A stretch of DNA of 64,000 bases from assembly GCF_009735685.1 (NCBI RefSeq), contig NZ_WHPN01000416.1, forward strand, positions 1 through 64,000, read 5' to 3'. This DNA comes from Streptomyces lycii. GTDB taxonomy: Bacteria > Actinomycetota > Actinomycetes > Streptomycetales > Streptomycetaceae. The notes under the pieces were generated by a model that was not told the origin of the DNA, did not search any database, and saw only the letters and a list, made by a program, of their open reading frames with translations. Below, piece after piece: positions 28,127 to 37,165 of this stretch (positions are counted from its first letter, which is position 1; each line of letters begins with the position of its first letter). The position numbers were made by a program, and so were the translations under genes.

Positions 28127-29044
28127 TCAGCCGGGGGCGCCCTCCTCGTCCTCCCGGACCCGGACGAAGCGCACCGCCCCGTGCCGCCCCGACTCCTCCC
28201 GCACCTCGATCAGCAGGTCGCGGCCGACCGGGTGCCACAGCACCTCGCCGAGCATCCGCGCCTCGCTTCCCACATCGCCCGCCACATGGCCGCCGACGAC
28301 CCGCGCGTCGGCGGAGCCGAGGCGCGGCGACGTCACCGCGCGGCGGCCGTCCGGCAGGTCCACGACCACGGCCTCCGGCCGGGCGGTGCCGCCCACGACC
28401 CCGACCAGCTTCGCGTCGGCCGTCTCGCTGTGCCGGACCTTGACCCACCCGGCCCGCCGGGGCTCGTACACGGAGCCGAGCGGCTTGGCGACGATGCCCT
28501 CGCTGCCCACGGCGCCCATCTCCCGGAACCACACCTCCGCGACCGCCTTCTCGGCCGTGCCGAACAGCAGTTGCACCGGCGGCTCCGATCCCTCCAGCAG
28601 TGTCCTCAGCTCTTCCTGCCGCTTCCGCAGCGGCAGCGCGCGCAGGTCCCGTCCCGGCACGGCGAGCACGTCGAAGACGGCGTACGAGACGGCCGGCCAC
28701 CGGGAGCGGTCCCGGCTCCGGCGGCGGGCCAGCGCGCCGAACTCCATCCGCCCGCCGACGACCGCGCACAGCTCCCCGTCGAGCACGGCACCCACCGGCA
28801 GCCGCTCCAGGGCCCCGGCGACCTCAGGAACCATCGCGGTCAGGTCGAGCCCGGCGCGCGAGTGCAGCCGTACACCGCCCGGCAGGCACCAGGCGACGGC
28901 CCGGTAGCCGTCGAGCTTCGGTTCGTACCAGGCACCGCCCCGTATCCCGGTCTCCTCCGGGATGGCGGCCACCCGCTTGGGCCGGACCAGGGACACCGGG
29001 GGCCGCAGCACCACGTGTTCGTTCACGCCGCCAGCGTCGGGCAT
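28127..29044 (-). CDS. ATP-dependent DNA ligase (NHEJ LigD/LigC-type)
   Basis: Seals breaks by adenylating its active-site Lys. Motif I is EPKLDGYRA (Lys at about residue 42). Motif III-like FDVLAVPGRDL, motif IV EGIVAKPL and motif V AGWVKVRHSET follow, then an OB-fold of about 90 residues. At 305 aa it is the size of minimal LigC/LigD ligase domains. The best start is the ATG 18 bases before a GTG alternative; neither has a strong ribosome site. The huge frame upstream (to 31207) is a compositional artefact. It is convergent with the polymerase gene across the repeat block. Confidence 0.88.
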   Translation of the reverse strand: MPDAGGVNEHVVLRPPVSLVRPKRVAAIPEETGIRGGAWYEPKLDGYRAVAWCLPGGVRLHSRAGLDLTAMVPEVAGALERLPVGAVLDGELCAVVGGRMEFGALARRRSRDRSRWPAVSYAVFDVLAVPGRDLRALPLRKRQEELRTLLEGSEPPVQLLFGTAEKAVAEVWFREMGAVGSEGIVAKPLGSVYEPRRAGWVKVRHSETADAKLVGVVGGTARPEAVVVDLPDGRRAVTSPRLGSADARVVGGHVAGDVGSEARMLGEVLWHPVGRDLLIEVREESGRHGAVRFVRVREDEEGAPG

Positions 29045-29590
29045 GACGGCTTCAAGCCCGCCCCGACACGCCTGCCCCGGACGGGCGCGGCACCCGGCGG
29101 GCGGGCAGGCCCGTCGGGCGGGCGCGGGCTGCCTGCCCGGGACGGTGCGTCCGGCCCCGCCGGCCCGGCGGATCCCGGCCGCCCGGGCACCGCCTCCACC
29201 CGGTCCGGACCGGCGGCCGGACCGGACGGCGGCCGCGGCCCGGGTACGCTCCGATCCCCGTGCCGTACGGCGTTTCCGCCACACCGCCCGAGGGGCATCA
29301 ACTGAGCACACCGGGTAGCCGGATGGAGTTCGCCGGGCCCGGGGCGGGGCCGGAATCCGCCGCTCCAGGCCGGAACGGCGCGTTCCCGCCCCGCCCGCCC
29401 GGAGATCCCCGCCACCCGGCTGTCCTGCCCTCCTTGCCCTTCTCCCTCCGTCCTTGTCCTTCTCCCCTCGCCTCCTTCTCCCCTCTGTCCGCCTCTTCCG
29501 TCCTCCGTCCGCCTCTTCCCGGCCTCCTACGGCTCCTCCGACACCCGCGACCCGGCCACCCCATCCCTCTCCCACCCCGAAGGGTCCCGT
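29045..29590. other. Divergent intergenic region, no gene seen
   Basis: Contains CCCGGGC-rich DNA to 29250 and a pyrimidine-rich run (CCTTCTCCC/CTTCCTCCG units) at 29425-29520. The latter directly precedes the amidase leader. No RNA or promoter match is firm. Confidence 0.4.
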
Positions 29591-30622
29591 ATGGCCACAC
29601 CCCTGTCCGCCGCGCGACAGCTCGCCGCACTCAAGGCCGAAGGCTGCAAGGTCGTCGAGTACAAGAGCTGGCGCTCCAACAACCGCAACCACAAAGGGTC
29701 CTGGGGCCCGGTGCACGGCGTGATGATCCACCACACCGTCACCAGCGGCACCGACTCCTCGGTGGCCCTCTGCTACAACGGCCACTCGTCCCTGCCCGGT
29801 CCGCTGTGCCACACCGTGGGCGCCAAGGACGGCACGCTCTACATGGTCGGCAACGGCCGGGCCAACCACGCGGGCCTGGGCGACGACGACGTACTCCGCG
29901 CGGTGATCGCCGAACGCTCGCTGCCCGCCGACAACGAGGCCAACACCGACGGCAACCGGCACTTCTACGGCATCGAACTCATCAACCTCGGCAACGGCCG
30001 CGACCCGTGGCCCGCGGCCCAGGTCGACGCGGCCGCCCGGTGGGCCGCCGCCCTCTGCCGTGCGCACGGCTGGAACGAGCGGTCCGTCATCGGGCACCTC
30101 GAATGGCAGCCCGGGAAGATCGACCCCCGCGGCTTCACCATGAGCAGTTTCCGCACCCGTGTGAAGAATCTCCTCGCCAACCCGCCCGGCACCGGTTCCT
30201 CGGAGGACGACATGCCGCAGTACATCAATCTCGGCCGCACCGCGGGCATGCAGCTGTCCCCGGACGTGTGGGACGCGATCGAGTGGGACACCGAGTGGAC
30301 GGACCAGCCCGGTGACCATGCGACGGGCGGCTCGCAGTTCCTGCACGGCCCGGCCCTCTACACCGGTGAGATCGACATCCGGGTCAGCGGCCTGCCGGTG
30401 GGCGAGCAGTTCCAGGTGCGGCTGTCGGAGGTGAACGACGGGGAGTACACCACGAACCACCCGATCGGCGAGCTGATCGGCACCGCGGGCGACACCTTCG
30501 CGAAGATTCCCATCACCGGGCGCCTCCCCTCGGGCCGCGGAGCCAGGATCCGGGTCAAGCACTGGCACAGCGAGCCGGTCACCGTGACCGGGGTACTGAA
30601 GGTCCTGGTCTGGGCCACCTGA
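29591..30622 (+). CDS. N-acetylmuramoyl-L-alanine amidase (phage-endolysin-like)
   Basis: Zn-dependent amidase that cleaves the MurNAc-L-Ala bond of peptidoglycan. The amidase_2 domain occupies residues 20-200 with the metal His in VMIHHTVTSG, catalytic/ligand positions in HFYGIELINLG and the late ligand in IGHLEWQPGKIDPRGF. The remaining 130 residues form a β-rich domain of unknown role, possibly wall binding. No signal peptide is present, as in phage endolysins, so release would need a holin or lysis; no other phage gene is adjacent. ATG with AAGGG upstream. Confidence 0.9.
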   Translation: MATPLSAARQLAALKAEGCKVVEYKSWRSNNRNHKGSWGPVHGVMIHHTVTSGTDSSVALCYNGHSSLPGPLCHTVGAKDGTLYMVGNGRANHAGLGDDDVLRAVIAERSLPADNEANTDGNRHFYGIELINLGNGRDPWPAAQVDAAARWAAALCRAHGWNERSVIGHLEWQPGKIDPRGFTMSSFRTRVKNLLANPPGTGSSEDDMPQYINLGRTAGMQLSPDVWDAIEWDTEWTDQPGDHATGGSQFLHGPALYTGEIDIRVSGLPVGEQFQVRLSEVNDGEYTTNHPIGELIGTAGDTFAKIPITGRLPSGRGARIRVKHWHSEPVTVTGVLKVLVWAT

Positions 30623-31380
30623 CCGCACGTACGGACCCGGATCGCCTGCCCCGCACGGTGCCGGGCCGGGTCCGTACGGGGCCGGGCCCGGTTCGTACGG
30701 GGCCGGGCCCGGTTCGTACGGGGCCGGGCCCGGTTCGTACGGGGCCGGGCCCGGTTCTCCGGCCGCGTACGGGAGCCCGGCCGGGCCTCCGACCGCTGCG
30801 GGGCGGGTCCTGCCCTGCCTTCCGACCCCGTACGGGTCCTGCCCTGCCTTCCGACCCCGTACGGGGCCCGGCCCGGCCTTCCGACGCCGTACGGAGCCGA
30901 GGCCCGGTTCCCCGCCGCGGACCGCAGGAACCGGTTCCCGACCACCGACGGCCGGGCCCGCCCCTCCCCGGGCCCAGCCGCCCCGTACTGCCGTCCCGCC
31001 GCCCTGCCACCTCTGTGCAGCCGTCGCACCGCCCCACCACCCCGTACAACTGTCGAACCGTCGCGCCGCCCCGCCGCCTCGTACAACTGTCGAACCGTCG
31101 TGCCGCCCCGCCGTCCCGTACAGCGGTCCCCGCGTCCCCGGCCGCGGAATCGCCCTCGCGTCACTCCTTCGGAGGACCGGCGGTCGCCGTGTACAACCGG
31201 CCCGCACGCCGCCGGGTCACAGTTCTCGCACCGGGCGAACACCCCGGGTCCGCGACGCTCCGCACCGCCCCGGGACGGCTGTGATCCGAACGTGACCCAT
31301 TTTCCTTGAACAGCGAACAACCCTCCCGGGCGTTGCGTGTCCAACTAAGTACACACGTCATATACGCAAGGACACCGCTC
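30623..31380. repeat. Repeat-rich intergenic region, then promoter of next gene
   Basis: Four to five 21-bp units built on GTACGGGGCCGGGCCCGGTTC (30668-30762). Then come about 30-bp units around CCTGCCTTCCGACCCCGTACGG (30800-30890), then two to three 42-bp units around GTACAACTGTCGAACCGTC (31018-31125). An AT-richer segment after 31290 ends in AAGGA before the ATG at 31381 and must hold its promoter; TTGCGT at 31333 is a possible -35. Confidence 0.8.
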
Positions 31381-31959
31381 ATGACTTATCCTCACCAGCA
31401 GCCGCAGCCCGGTCCGTACGCCCCGCTTCCCCAGCCGCCGAAGCGCACCGGCACGGGCAAGAAGATCCTCATCGGGATCGGCGCCTTCTTCGCCCTGGTC
31501 GTCGTGATGGGCGTCGTCACGAGCGGTGGCGAGGAGACCGGGAACGACACCACGGCCACGAGCCCGGCCGGCCGGGACGGCGAACCGGCCGGCGACAAGG
31601 CGGCCGACGGCCGGGCGAACGAGAAGAAGGCCGACGCGGAGGCCGAGCCGGAGGCCGCGAAGGACGAACCGGCCGAGAAGAGCCAGGCCGAGCAGTTCAA
31701 GGACTTCGTGACGAAGAACGGCACCCCGCAGGAGAAGGAGGCCGCCCGGCACGTCACCAAGGTGCAGGGCGCCGACGAGCAGAACGACTTCCTCGACTCG
31801 GCCGAGGTCTACACCGACTACACCGGCGGCCTCATGGGTCCGCACCAGGCCGACGGCAAGCTGCTGGCCTCCGCCTTCGCGGACTGGAAGGACTCCGAGA
31901 ACGGCCTGGTCACGATCTACGACGCCGACGGCGAGATCCTGTCGAACGGGAACTTCTGA
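31381..31959 (+). CDS. Single-pass membrane protein, unknown function
   Basis: 192 aa: a Pro/Gln-rich cytoplasmic N-terminus (YPHQQPQPGPYAPLPQPP), one helix (ILIGIGAFFALVVVMGVV), an acidic Lys/Glu/Ala low-complexity stalk and a conserved-looking extracellular domain from residue 105. That domain has FKDFVTKNGTPQEKEAARHVTKVQ and ends in LVTIYDADGEILSNGNF. The layout is that of a Streptomyces envelope protein; I do not recognise a named family. RBS AAGGA eleven bases before the ATG; a strong hairpin follows the stop. Confidence 0.75.
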   Translation: MTYPHQQPQPGPYAPLPQPPKRTGTGKKILIGIGAFFALVVVMGVVTSGGEETGNDTTATSPAGRDGEPAGDKAADGRANEKKADAEAEPEAAKDEPAEKSQAEQFKDFVTKNGTPQEKEAARHVTKVQGADEQNDFLDSAEVYTDYTGGLMGPHQADGKLLASAFADWKDSENGLVTIYDADGEILSNGNF

Positions 31960-31974
31960 GCGAAAGCTTCCCGA

Positions 31975-32016
31975 GAGCCGAGCCCCGCTGTGCCCCCAGC
32001 ACGGCGGGGCTCTCGG
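31975..32016 (+). terminator. Hairpin terminator
   Basis: GAGCCCCGC (31980-31988) and GCGGGGCTC (32004-32012) form a perfect 9-bp core with a 15-nt loop. Outer bases GCC/GGC extend it past a 2-nt bulge, followed by a short T pair. It begins about 20 bases after the stop. Confidence 0.75.
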
Positions 32017-32149
32017 CTTGCCGAGGGCCCGGGCACCCGGACACCCGGGCACCGCCGCACCGCCGCACCGGTCCGACGGCATCACCGCCGCACGACCGAT
32101 GCCCAGAGGACCCCCGCCCGGAGGACCCCGGGCCCTACCCGACGTAACG

Positions 32150-32250
32150 TCACATCCGCACCCCGGACGCTCCGCACCCCGGACGCTCCGCACCCCGGAC
32201 GCTCCGCACCACGGACGCTCCGCACCACGGACCCTCCGCACCTCCCGCCG
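32150..32250. repeat. Six 15-bp tandem repeats
   Basis: Array of CGCACCCCGGACGCTC units with later variants (CACCACGGACGCTC and CACCACGGACCCTC). Confidence 0.85.
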
Positions 32251-32315
32251 GACACGCGACCGAAGCAGCCGCGCCCCCCACGGGCACACCCGGTCTCCCG
32301 TCGGCACCCCGCTCT

Positions 32316-32330
32316 CCGGAAGTTTTCCGG
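32316..32330. promoter_or_regulatory. Operator-like dyad CCGGAA-N3-TTCCGG, copy 1
   Basis: CCGGAA GTT TTCCGG, followed by TAA. The same dyad with the same TAA flank occurs 147 bp downstream, both in an AT-richer gene-free stretch before the polyphosphate operon. Regulator unknown. Confidence 0.5.
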
Positions 32331-32462
32331 TAATTCTCGGCAGATCAACACCTCCCGGCCCGCCGCTTCACACCCGCCGCCCGGGCCGCCCGCACCGGCG
32401 ATGCGCGGGCTGAGCTGTATCGAACAACAGCGGCCGGGGGAGGTGAACGGAACGGTTCCGTA

Positions 32463-32477
32463 CCGGAAACCTTCCGG
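32463..32477. promoter_or_regulatory. Operator-like dyad CCGGAA-N3-TTCCGG, copy 2
   Basis: CCGGAA ACC TTCCGG followed by TAA. It is identical in arms and spacing to the upstream copy, with a different central triplet, which argues for protein binding rather than chance. It lies about 290 bp upstream of the DUF4956 start. The rest of 31960-32770 has no gene. Confidence 0.5.
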
Positions 32478-32770
32478 TAACCCTGCCGACAGGCGCCAGT
32501 TCCGGTCAGTACACCGTGGGAGCGGTTCCATCACCCGGCCGGGCCGCCAAGTCGTGGCCTGAACTGCCCTGATACACGCTGCCGAACCGTCCCTCCGCCC
32601 GCTCGCCATTTCGAACGGCCGCGCCTGACCAGCGGTTTCGCGGAGGAGGTGATCGGCGGGAAGTGAGTGGCGGTGACCGAGACGGCATCTTTACCGTCAT
32701 GTTCATGTAACTGTCGCGCCGTTCGTCATTCATCGCACGGACACCCCCCACCCCCACCGGAGGACTCGTC

Positions 32771-33409
32771 ATGGCGCAACTCGCCTTGTTCCTCAGCGAT
32801 ATCGCCGCCGTGAGCCTCTTGGTGTTCGGCCTGTACTTCCGGCGACACCGCCGCCGGGACCTGGTCGTCGCCTACCTCGGCGTCAATGTCGGCGTACTCG
32901 CGGTGGCCAGCTCGCTGAGCTCCGGAGGTTCCAGCACCGGACTCGGGCTCGGTATGGCCCTCTTCGGTGTGCTCTCCATCATCCGGCTGCGCTCCACGGA
33001 ACTCGACCAGCACGAGGTCGCGTACTACTTCTCGGCGCTGGCGCTGGGCATCCTCGGCGCACTGGACACCGGCAACATATGGCGTTCGACCGGGCTGATG
33101 GCGCTGATCCTGGTGGTGCTGTTCATCGGTGACCACCCGCGCATGCTGAGCAGCTACCACCGGCAGATCATGGTGCTCGACGCGGCTCTGCCCGAACAGA
33201 CGGCACTCGTCGCGCACCTGGAACACACCCTCGGCGCCCGGGTCCACGCGGCCGTCGTCCAGCGGGTCGACATGGTCAACGACACCACCGTCGTGGACGT
33301 GCGCTACCGCGTCACCCCCGGCTTCCAGGCCAAGGGCGGCACGACCGCCCACGCCGAGAAGACAGCCGGCCCGGCCAACACCGCCACCGCGGTGGCGGTG
33401 CGCCCGTGA
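32771..33409 (+). CDS. DUF4956 membrane protein
   Basis: Membrane protein of unknown activity that recurs beside VTC-type polyphosphate polymerases. The 212-aa chain has four predicted helices in the first 125 residues, with the family block ALFGVLSIIRLRSTELDQHEVAYYFSALALGIL, then a cytoplasmic domain (HTLGARVHAAVVQRVDMVNDTTVVDVRYRV) resembling a small ferredoxin-like fold. GGAGG precedes the ATG. The final GTGA overlaps the polymerase start, so the two are co-translated; a role in anchoring or channeling the polymer is an inference. Confidence 0.85.
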   Translation: MAQLALFLSDIAAVSLLVFGLYFRRHRRRDLVVAYLGVNVGVLAVASSLSSGGSSTGLGLGMALFGVLSIIRLRSTELDQHEVAYYFSALALGILGALDTGNIWRSTGLMALILVVLFIGDHPRMLSSYHRQIMVLDAALPEQTALVAHLEHTLGARVHAAVVQRVDMVNDTTVVDVRYRVTPGFQAKGGTTAHAEKTAGPANTATAVAVRP

Positions 33410-34359
33410 CCGCCGCGCGCCTCGGCCCCGCCCTCGACGCCCTGCCGCCGATCAGCCTGGACGAGTTGATCGAGCGCGCGTCGCTGCAGACCCGCTTCGA
33501 CCGCAAGTACGTCCTGCCGGTCGACACCGTCGGCGCCCTGCTGGAGCAGCTGCCCGCCGGGACCCGGGTGCTGGAGATCGGCGAGTCCCGCAGCTTCTCC
33601 TACCGGTCCCTCTACTTCGACACCCCCGACCTCGTCAGCTATCTGCTGGCCGCGCAGCGCAGGCGCAGGCGCTTCAAGATCCGTACCCGGGTCTACGAGG
33701 AGTCGGCCCAGTGCTGGCTGGAGGTGAAGACCCAGGGAGGCCGCGGCGACACCGTCAAGGAGCGGCTGCCGTACGAGCTGGACGACCACGCGACGCTCGG
33801 ACCCGGCCGCGAGTTCGTCGACACCACCCTGTCGACGCACCGCATCACCGGCAGTCACGCGTTCCACTTCGTCCCGGTCCTGACGACGCGTTACCAGCGC
33901 ACCACGCTTCATCTGCCGGACACGGACAGCCGGGTGACGATCGACACCGGGCTGGTCTGGGCGGACGGGGAACGCGAGATCCGGCTGTCCGACACGGCGG
34001 TCGTGGAGACCAAGACGGGCTCAACGGCCTCCGGATTCGACCGGCTGCTCTGGAGCAACCACTGGCGGCCCGCGCGGATCTCGAAGTTCGCGACGGGTCT
34101 GGCCGCGCTGCGCCCAGAGCTGCCCTCGGCACCCTGGCGGCGCACCCTGCGCCGCAACTTCCCGCCGGACAGCGGCCGTCCGGCACCGGCCGACCGTACG
34201 GCGGACCGGGAGCCCGGGCCCGGCGGGGAGCGGGGCGGTCCGGCCGGCCGGACAGCGGAGCCGGACCGGGAACGCCGCCGGGACCTGGACCGGGACCCCG
34301 ACCGGTCGCGGGAACGCCAGGAGGCGCAGAACTGTCTCGACGCGGTGATGACGAGCTAG
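33406..34359 (+). CDS. VTC-domain polyphosphate polymerase
   Basis: Triphosphate-tunnel-fold enzyme related to yeast Vtc4, which makes polyphosphate from ATP. The tunnel's basic and acidic residues are visible in LQTRFDRKYVLPV, SFSYRSLYFDTPD, RRRRFKIRTRVYEES, CWLEVKTQ, KERLPYEL, VLTTRYQRTTLH, RVTIDTGLVW and VVETKTG. The C-terminal 80 residues are Arg/Asp/Glu-rich disorder. 317 aa; GTG start overlapping the DUF4956 stop (GTGA). No SPX domain is present, so regulation differs from yeast. Confidence 0.88.
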   Translation: MTAARLGPALDALPPISLDELIERASLQTRFDRKYVLPVDTVGALLEQLPAGTRVLEIGESRSFSYRSLYFDTPDLVSYLLAAQRRRRRFKIRTRVYEESAQCWLEVKTQGGRGDTVKERLPYELDDHATLGPGREFVDTTLSTHRITGSHAFHFVPVLTTRYQRTTLHLPDTDSRVTIDTGLVWADGEREIRLSDTAVVETKTGSTASGFDRLLWSNHWRPARISKFATGLAALRPELPSAPWRRTLRRNFPPDSGRPAPADRTADREPGPGGERGGPAGRTAEPDRERRRDLDRDPDRSRERQEAQNCLDAVMTS

Positions 34360-34992
34360 TCCTCGGGGCCACGGGGCCGCCCTGCCGGCGCGGACGCGGC
34401 CCCGTCCCGGCCTGGGACACCACCCCGGCGCGGGGCCCCATTCCCGGCGCGGGGGCCCGTCCCGGCCCGGGGGTCCGCCCCGGCCGGGGGGACTGCCCGG
34501 ACCGGGCGCGCGGTCCGTGCGCCCAGCAGCACCGGGCCGTACGGACGGGGCGTCGCGAGACGGTGCGGGTCCCGCGAGACGGTGCGGATCCCGGGAGACA
34601 ACCCGGGCTCCCGGGACACCCCGGTCCTCGCGAGACAACCCAGTCCTCGGGAGGCCCCGAGTCGTCGCGAGAAGCACGGGTCGCCGGGAGACGGTGCGGG
34701 TCTCGCCGGACGATGCGAGGTCCGGGCCGGGCCGGGCCGGGCAATCCCCGCTGGACCGGGCGGGGTCTCCGCCGGGGCCGCGCGGGTCTCCGCGGGACGG
34801 TGCGAGCCCTCGCCGCACCGCACCGGGGTCTCCGCCGGACCGCACCGGGGTCTCCGCCGCACCGCACCGGGGTCCTCGCCGGACCGCCGCGCGGAAGCAC
34901 AGATTCAGGCGGAGCACCCGAGCATGTGTGCTCCGGACCGGGGTGGCCGAGCACGGCTGCCCTCACTCGTTCACGAACCGAGGTAAAGCGCT
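34360..34992. repeat. Repeat-rich spacer inside the polyphosphate/CotH cluster
   Basis: Many GCGAGAC and CCCGGGAGAC words with variable spacing (34550-34760) and about 20-bp units of CCGCACCGGGGTCTCCGCCG (34815-34885). The last 60 bases return to ordinary leader sequence. Despite lying between functionally linked genes it looks non-coding; CotH may have its own promoter here. Confidence 0.75.
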
Positions 34993-36702
34993 GTGCGAAC
35001 GAAACGACGCGGCCTGCTGACTCTGCTCGCCGCCCTTGCCATCGTGATGACCGGAGTGACGAGCGCGGACGGCAGTCCCGCTCCACCACCGGGTGACACC
35101 GCCGCGCACCCTGCCGCGCACCGCACCGCAGCCGCCGACTCCGCCGCCCGGCAGCAGAAGCAGCAGGCGCGGGCGGAGGCGGACCTGACCGGGGACATCA
35201 CGTTCTCCGTACCGAGCGGCACCTTCCGGGACCAGGTCTCCGTCGCGCTGAGCAGCACGGTGAGCGGCGCCGAGATCCGCTACACGACGGACGGCGAGCT
35301 GCCCACGGCGGACTCCGCCCGCTACTCCGCGCCACTGGAGTTCACGGCCACCACGCAGTTGCGCGCCCAGGCGTTCGTCGACGGGGCGGCGAGCGGCGAG
35401 CCGGGCACGGCGCTCTACACCGCCCGCTCGTTCGACGCCGAGCACGATCTGCCCGTGCTGGCGATGGACGCGTACGGAGCCGGGAAGCCGGGCCGCGAGT
35501 ACGCCGACGTGTCCGCCCTGCTGATGGAGCCCGAGGGCGGTACGACCTCGCTGGCGTCGGCGCCGTCGGTCGCCACCCGGGCCGGATTCCATCTGCGCGG
35601 CCAGTCCTCGGCGATGTTCGAGAAGGCCCCGTACCGGCTGGAGCTGTGGGACAACCAGGACGACGACGCCGACCACCCGGTGCTCGGCATGCCCGCGGAC
35701 TCCGACTGGGTGCTGCGCGGACCGTTCTCGGACAAGACGCTGATCCACGACGCCTTCGCCTACGGCCTGGGCCGGGACATGGGCATGCAGGCCCCGCGCT
35801 TCGCGTTCGTCGAGCTGTATCTGAACACCGACGGCGAGCCGATGGCCGAGGACGACTACCAGGGCGTCTACATGATCACCGAGACGATCAAGACCTCACC
35901 GGACCGGCTGGACATCCAGGAGCTGAAGAAGACGGACGTGTCGTTGCCGGCGGTCTCCGGCGGCTACGTGTTCAAGTTCGAGTGGTTCGCGTCCGAGGAG
36001 CCCACGCTGGAGTGCCCGCGGACCGTGACGAACTGCTGGCAGGACCTGGAGGTGGCGGAGCCGGGCTCGCCGGCACCCGAGCAGGAGGCCTGGCTGACCC
36101 AGCACCTGGCCGACTTCCACACGTCGCTGCGGAGCGAGAACCCGTCCGATCCGGAGACCGGCTATCCCGCGTACATCGACACCGCGTCGTTCATCGACCA
36201 GATCATCGTGAACGAACTGACCCGCGAACTCGACGCGTACATCCGCAGCACGTACTTCTACAAGGACCGCGGTGAGAAGATCGTCGCCGGGCCGCTGTGG
36301 GACTACGACCTGACCTTCGGCACCGGCGGCTACTTCAACAACGAGAAGACGGCGGGCTGGCAGTTCGAGCAGGTGCGGCAGCCGGTGGCCAACGACTGGT
36401 TCGTGAAGCTGATGGGCGACCCGGCGTTCGCGGAGCAGGTCGACGCGCGCTGGAAGGAGCTGCGCCGGGGCATCCTGTCCGACGAGCAGCTGAACGCGCG
36501 CATCACGGAACTGGCCGCGCCACTGGCGGGCGCCGCCGAACGCAACTTCGCGAAGTGGCCCAATCTCACCGACGCCATGGTCGGACCCTTCAACACCCCG
36601 ACGGCGGCGACCTGGCAGGGGCATGTGGACCTGATGCGTACGTGGATGACCGAGCGGACGGCCTGGCTGGACACCTCCGGCTGGAGCCCGGACGCGGGCT
36701 GA
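34993..36702 (+). CDS. Exported CotH-family protein kinase with CHB_HEX_C domain
   Basis: Secreted atypical kinase-fold protein; CotH of Bacillus phosphorylates spore-coat proteins. It has a signal peptide (RTKRRGLLTLLAALAIVMTGV), a Ser/Thr/Ala linker, then a chitobiase C-terminal-like β domain at about residues 65-135 (EIRYTTDGELPT). The CotH domain follows from residue 150 with GFHLRGQSS, KAPYRLELWD, WVLRGPFSDKTLIHDAFAY and the metal motif GPLWDYDLTFGTGGYF. 569 aa. GTG start with GAGG upstream. DUF4956, VTC and CotH genes together are a recurrent bacterial cluster; the joint function is not established. Confidence 0.9.
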   Translation: MRTKRRGLLTLLAALAIVMTGVTSADGSPAPPPGDTAAHPAAHRTAAADSAARQQKQQARAEADLTGDITFSVPSGTFRDQVSVALSSTVSGAEIRYTTDGELPTADSARYSAPLEFTATTQLRAQAFVDGAASGEPGTALYTARSFDAEHDLPVLAMDAYGAGKPGREYADVSALLMEPEGGTTSLASAPSVATRAGFHLRGQSSAMFEKAPYRLELWDNQDDDADHPVLGMPADSDWVLRGPFSDKTLIHDAFAYGLGRDMGMQAPRFAFVELYLNTDGEPMAEDDYQGVYMITETIKTSPDRLDIQELKKTDVSLPAVSGGYVFKFEWFASEEPTLECPRTVTNCWQDLEVAEPGSPAPEQEAWLTQHLADFHTSLRSENPSDPETGYPAYIDTASFIDQIIVNELTRELDAYIRSTYFYKDRGEKIVAGPLWDYDLTFGTGGYFNNEKTAGWQFEQVRQPVANDWFVKLMGDPAFAEQVDARWKELRRGILSDEQLNARITELAAPLAGAAERNFAKWPNLTDAMVGPFNTPTAATWQGHVDLMRTWMTERTAWLDTSGWSPDAG

Positions 36703-36730
36703 CGGCGCGGGCGGCCGCGCGCCGGAGCAG

Positions 36731-36773
36731 GACGGCCCGGACACCCGGCTCCCCCCGGGGTGCCCGGGCCGTC
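36731..36773 (+). terminator. Long hairpin after CotH gene
   Basis: GACGGCCCGGACACCCGG pairs with CCGGGGTGCCCGGGCCGTC over about 17 bp with one mismatch, 28 bases after the stop. Confidence 0.7.
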
Positions 36774-37165
36774 CCTTGCCCCGGGCCGTCCCCTGCCCCG
36801 GGACCTCTCCCGCCCCGGGCCCTCTCCCCCCGCGGGCCGTGACGTGCCGCAGGCGTTCCCTGCCACGGGACGTCCCCCCTTGCCGCGGGCCGTTCCCTGC
36901 CGAGGATCCTCCCCGCCGAGGGCGCCCCGCCCCGTCTCCTGCCACGGCCATGACGTGCGACGGGCCGTGCACGTACCGCAGGCGTGACGTGCGACGGACG
37001 TGAACGTGCCGCAGGCCATGCCGTGCGACGGACCGTGAACAGCGCAGGCCGTGACGCGCGGCGGACCGTGAACGTGCCGCAGGCCGTGACGTGGGGCCCG
37101 GGGTGCCCGCGGCAGCGCCCCGCGCCCCCGTTACCTTGGGTTGCCACTGACCGAGGAGAAGCACC
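36774..37165. repeat. Intergenic direct repeats
   Basis: CCGGGCCGTCCC(C/T)TGCC units at 36765-36840. After 36945 come about 40-bp units around GCGGACCGTGAACGTGCCGCAGGCCGTGACG (three copies to 37090). The last 60 bases include GAGGAG before the ATP-grasp GTG. Confidence 0.7.

Noticed and set aside
29591-30622. Prophage signalled by the endolysin-like amidase
   Set aside because: No holin, structural or integrase gene is near; neighbours are chromosomal NHEJ and membrane genes.
28127-31207. 1026-codon - strand frame
   Set aside because: Only the last 305 codons are a ligase. The upstream part runs antisense through the amidase gene and repeat DNA.
32695-32740. Possible PHO box (GTTCATGTAAC ... 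GTTCGTCATTC) before the polyphosphate operon
   Set aside because: The two units are 20 bp apart instead of multiples of 11 and match poorly, so PhoP control is not supported by sequence.
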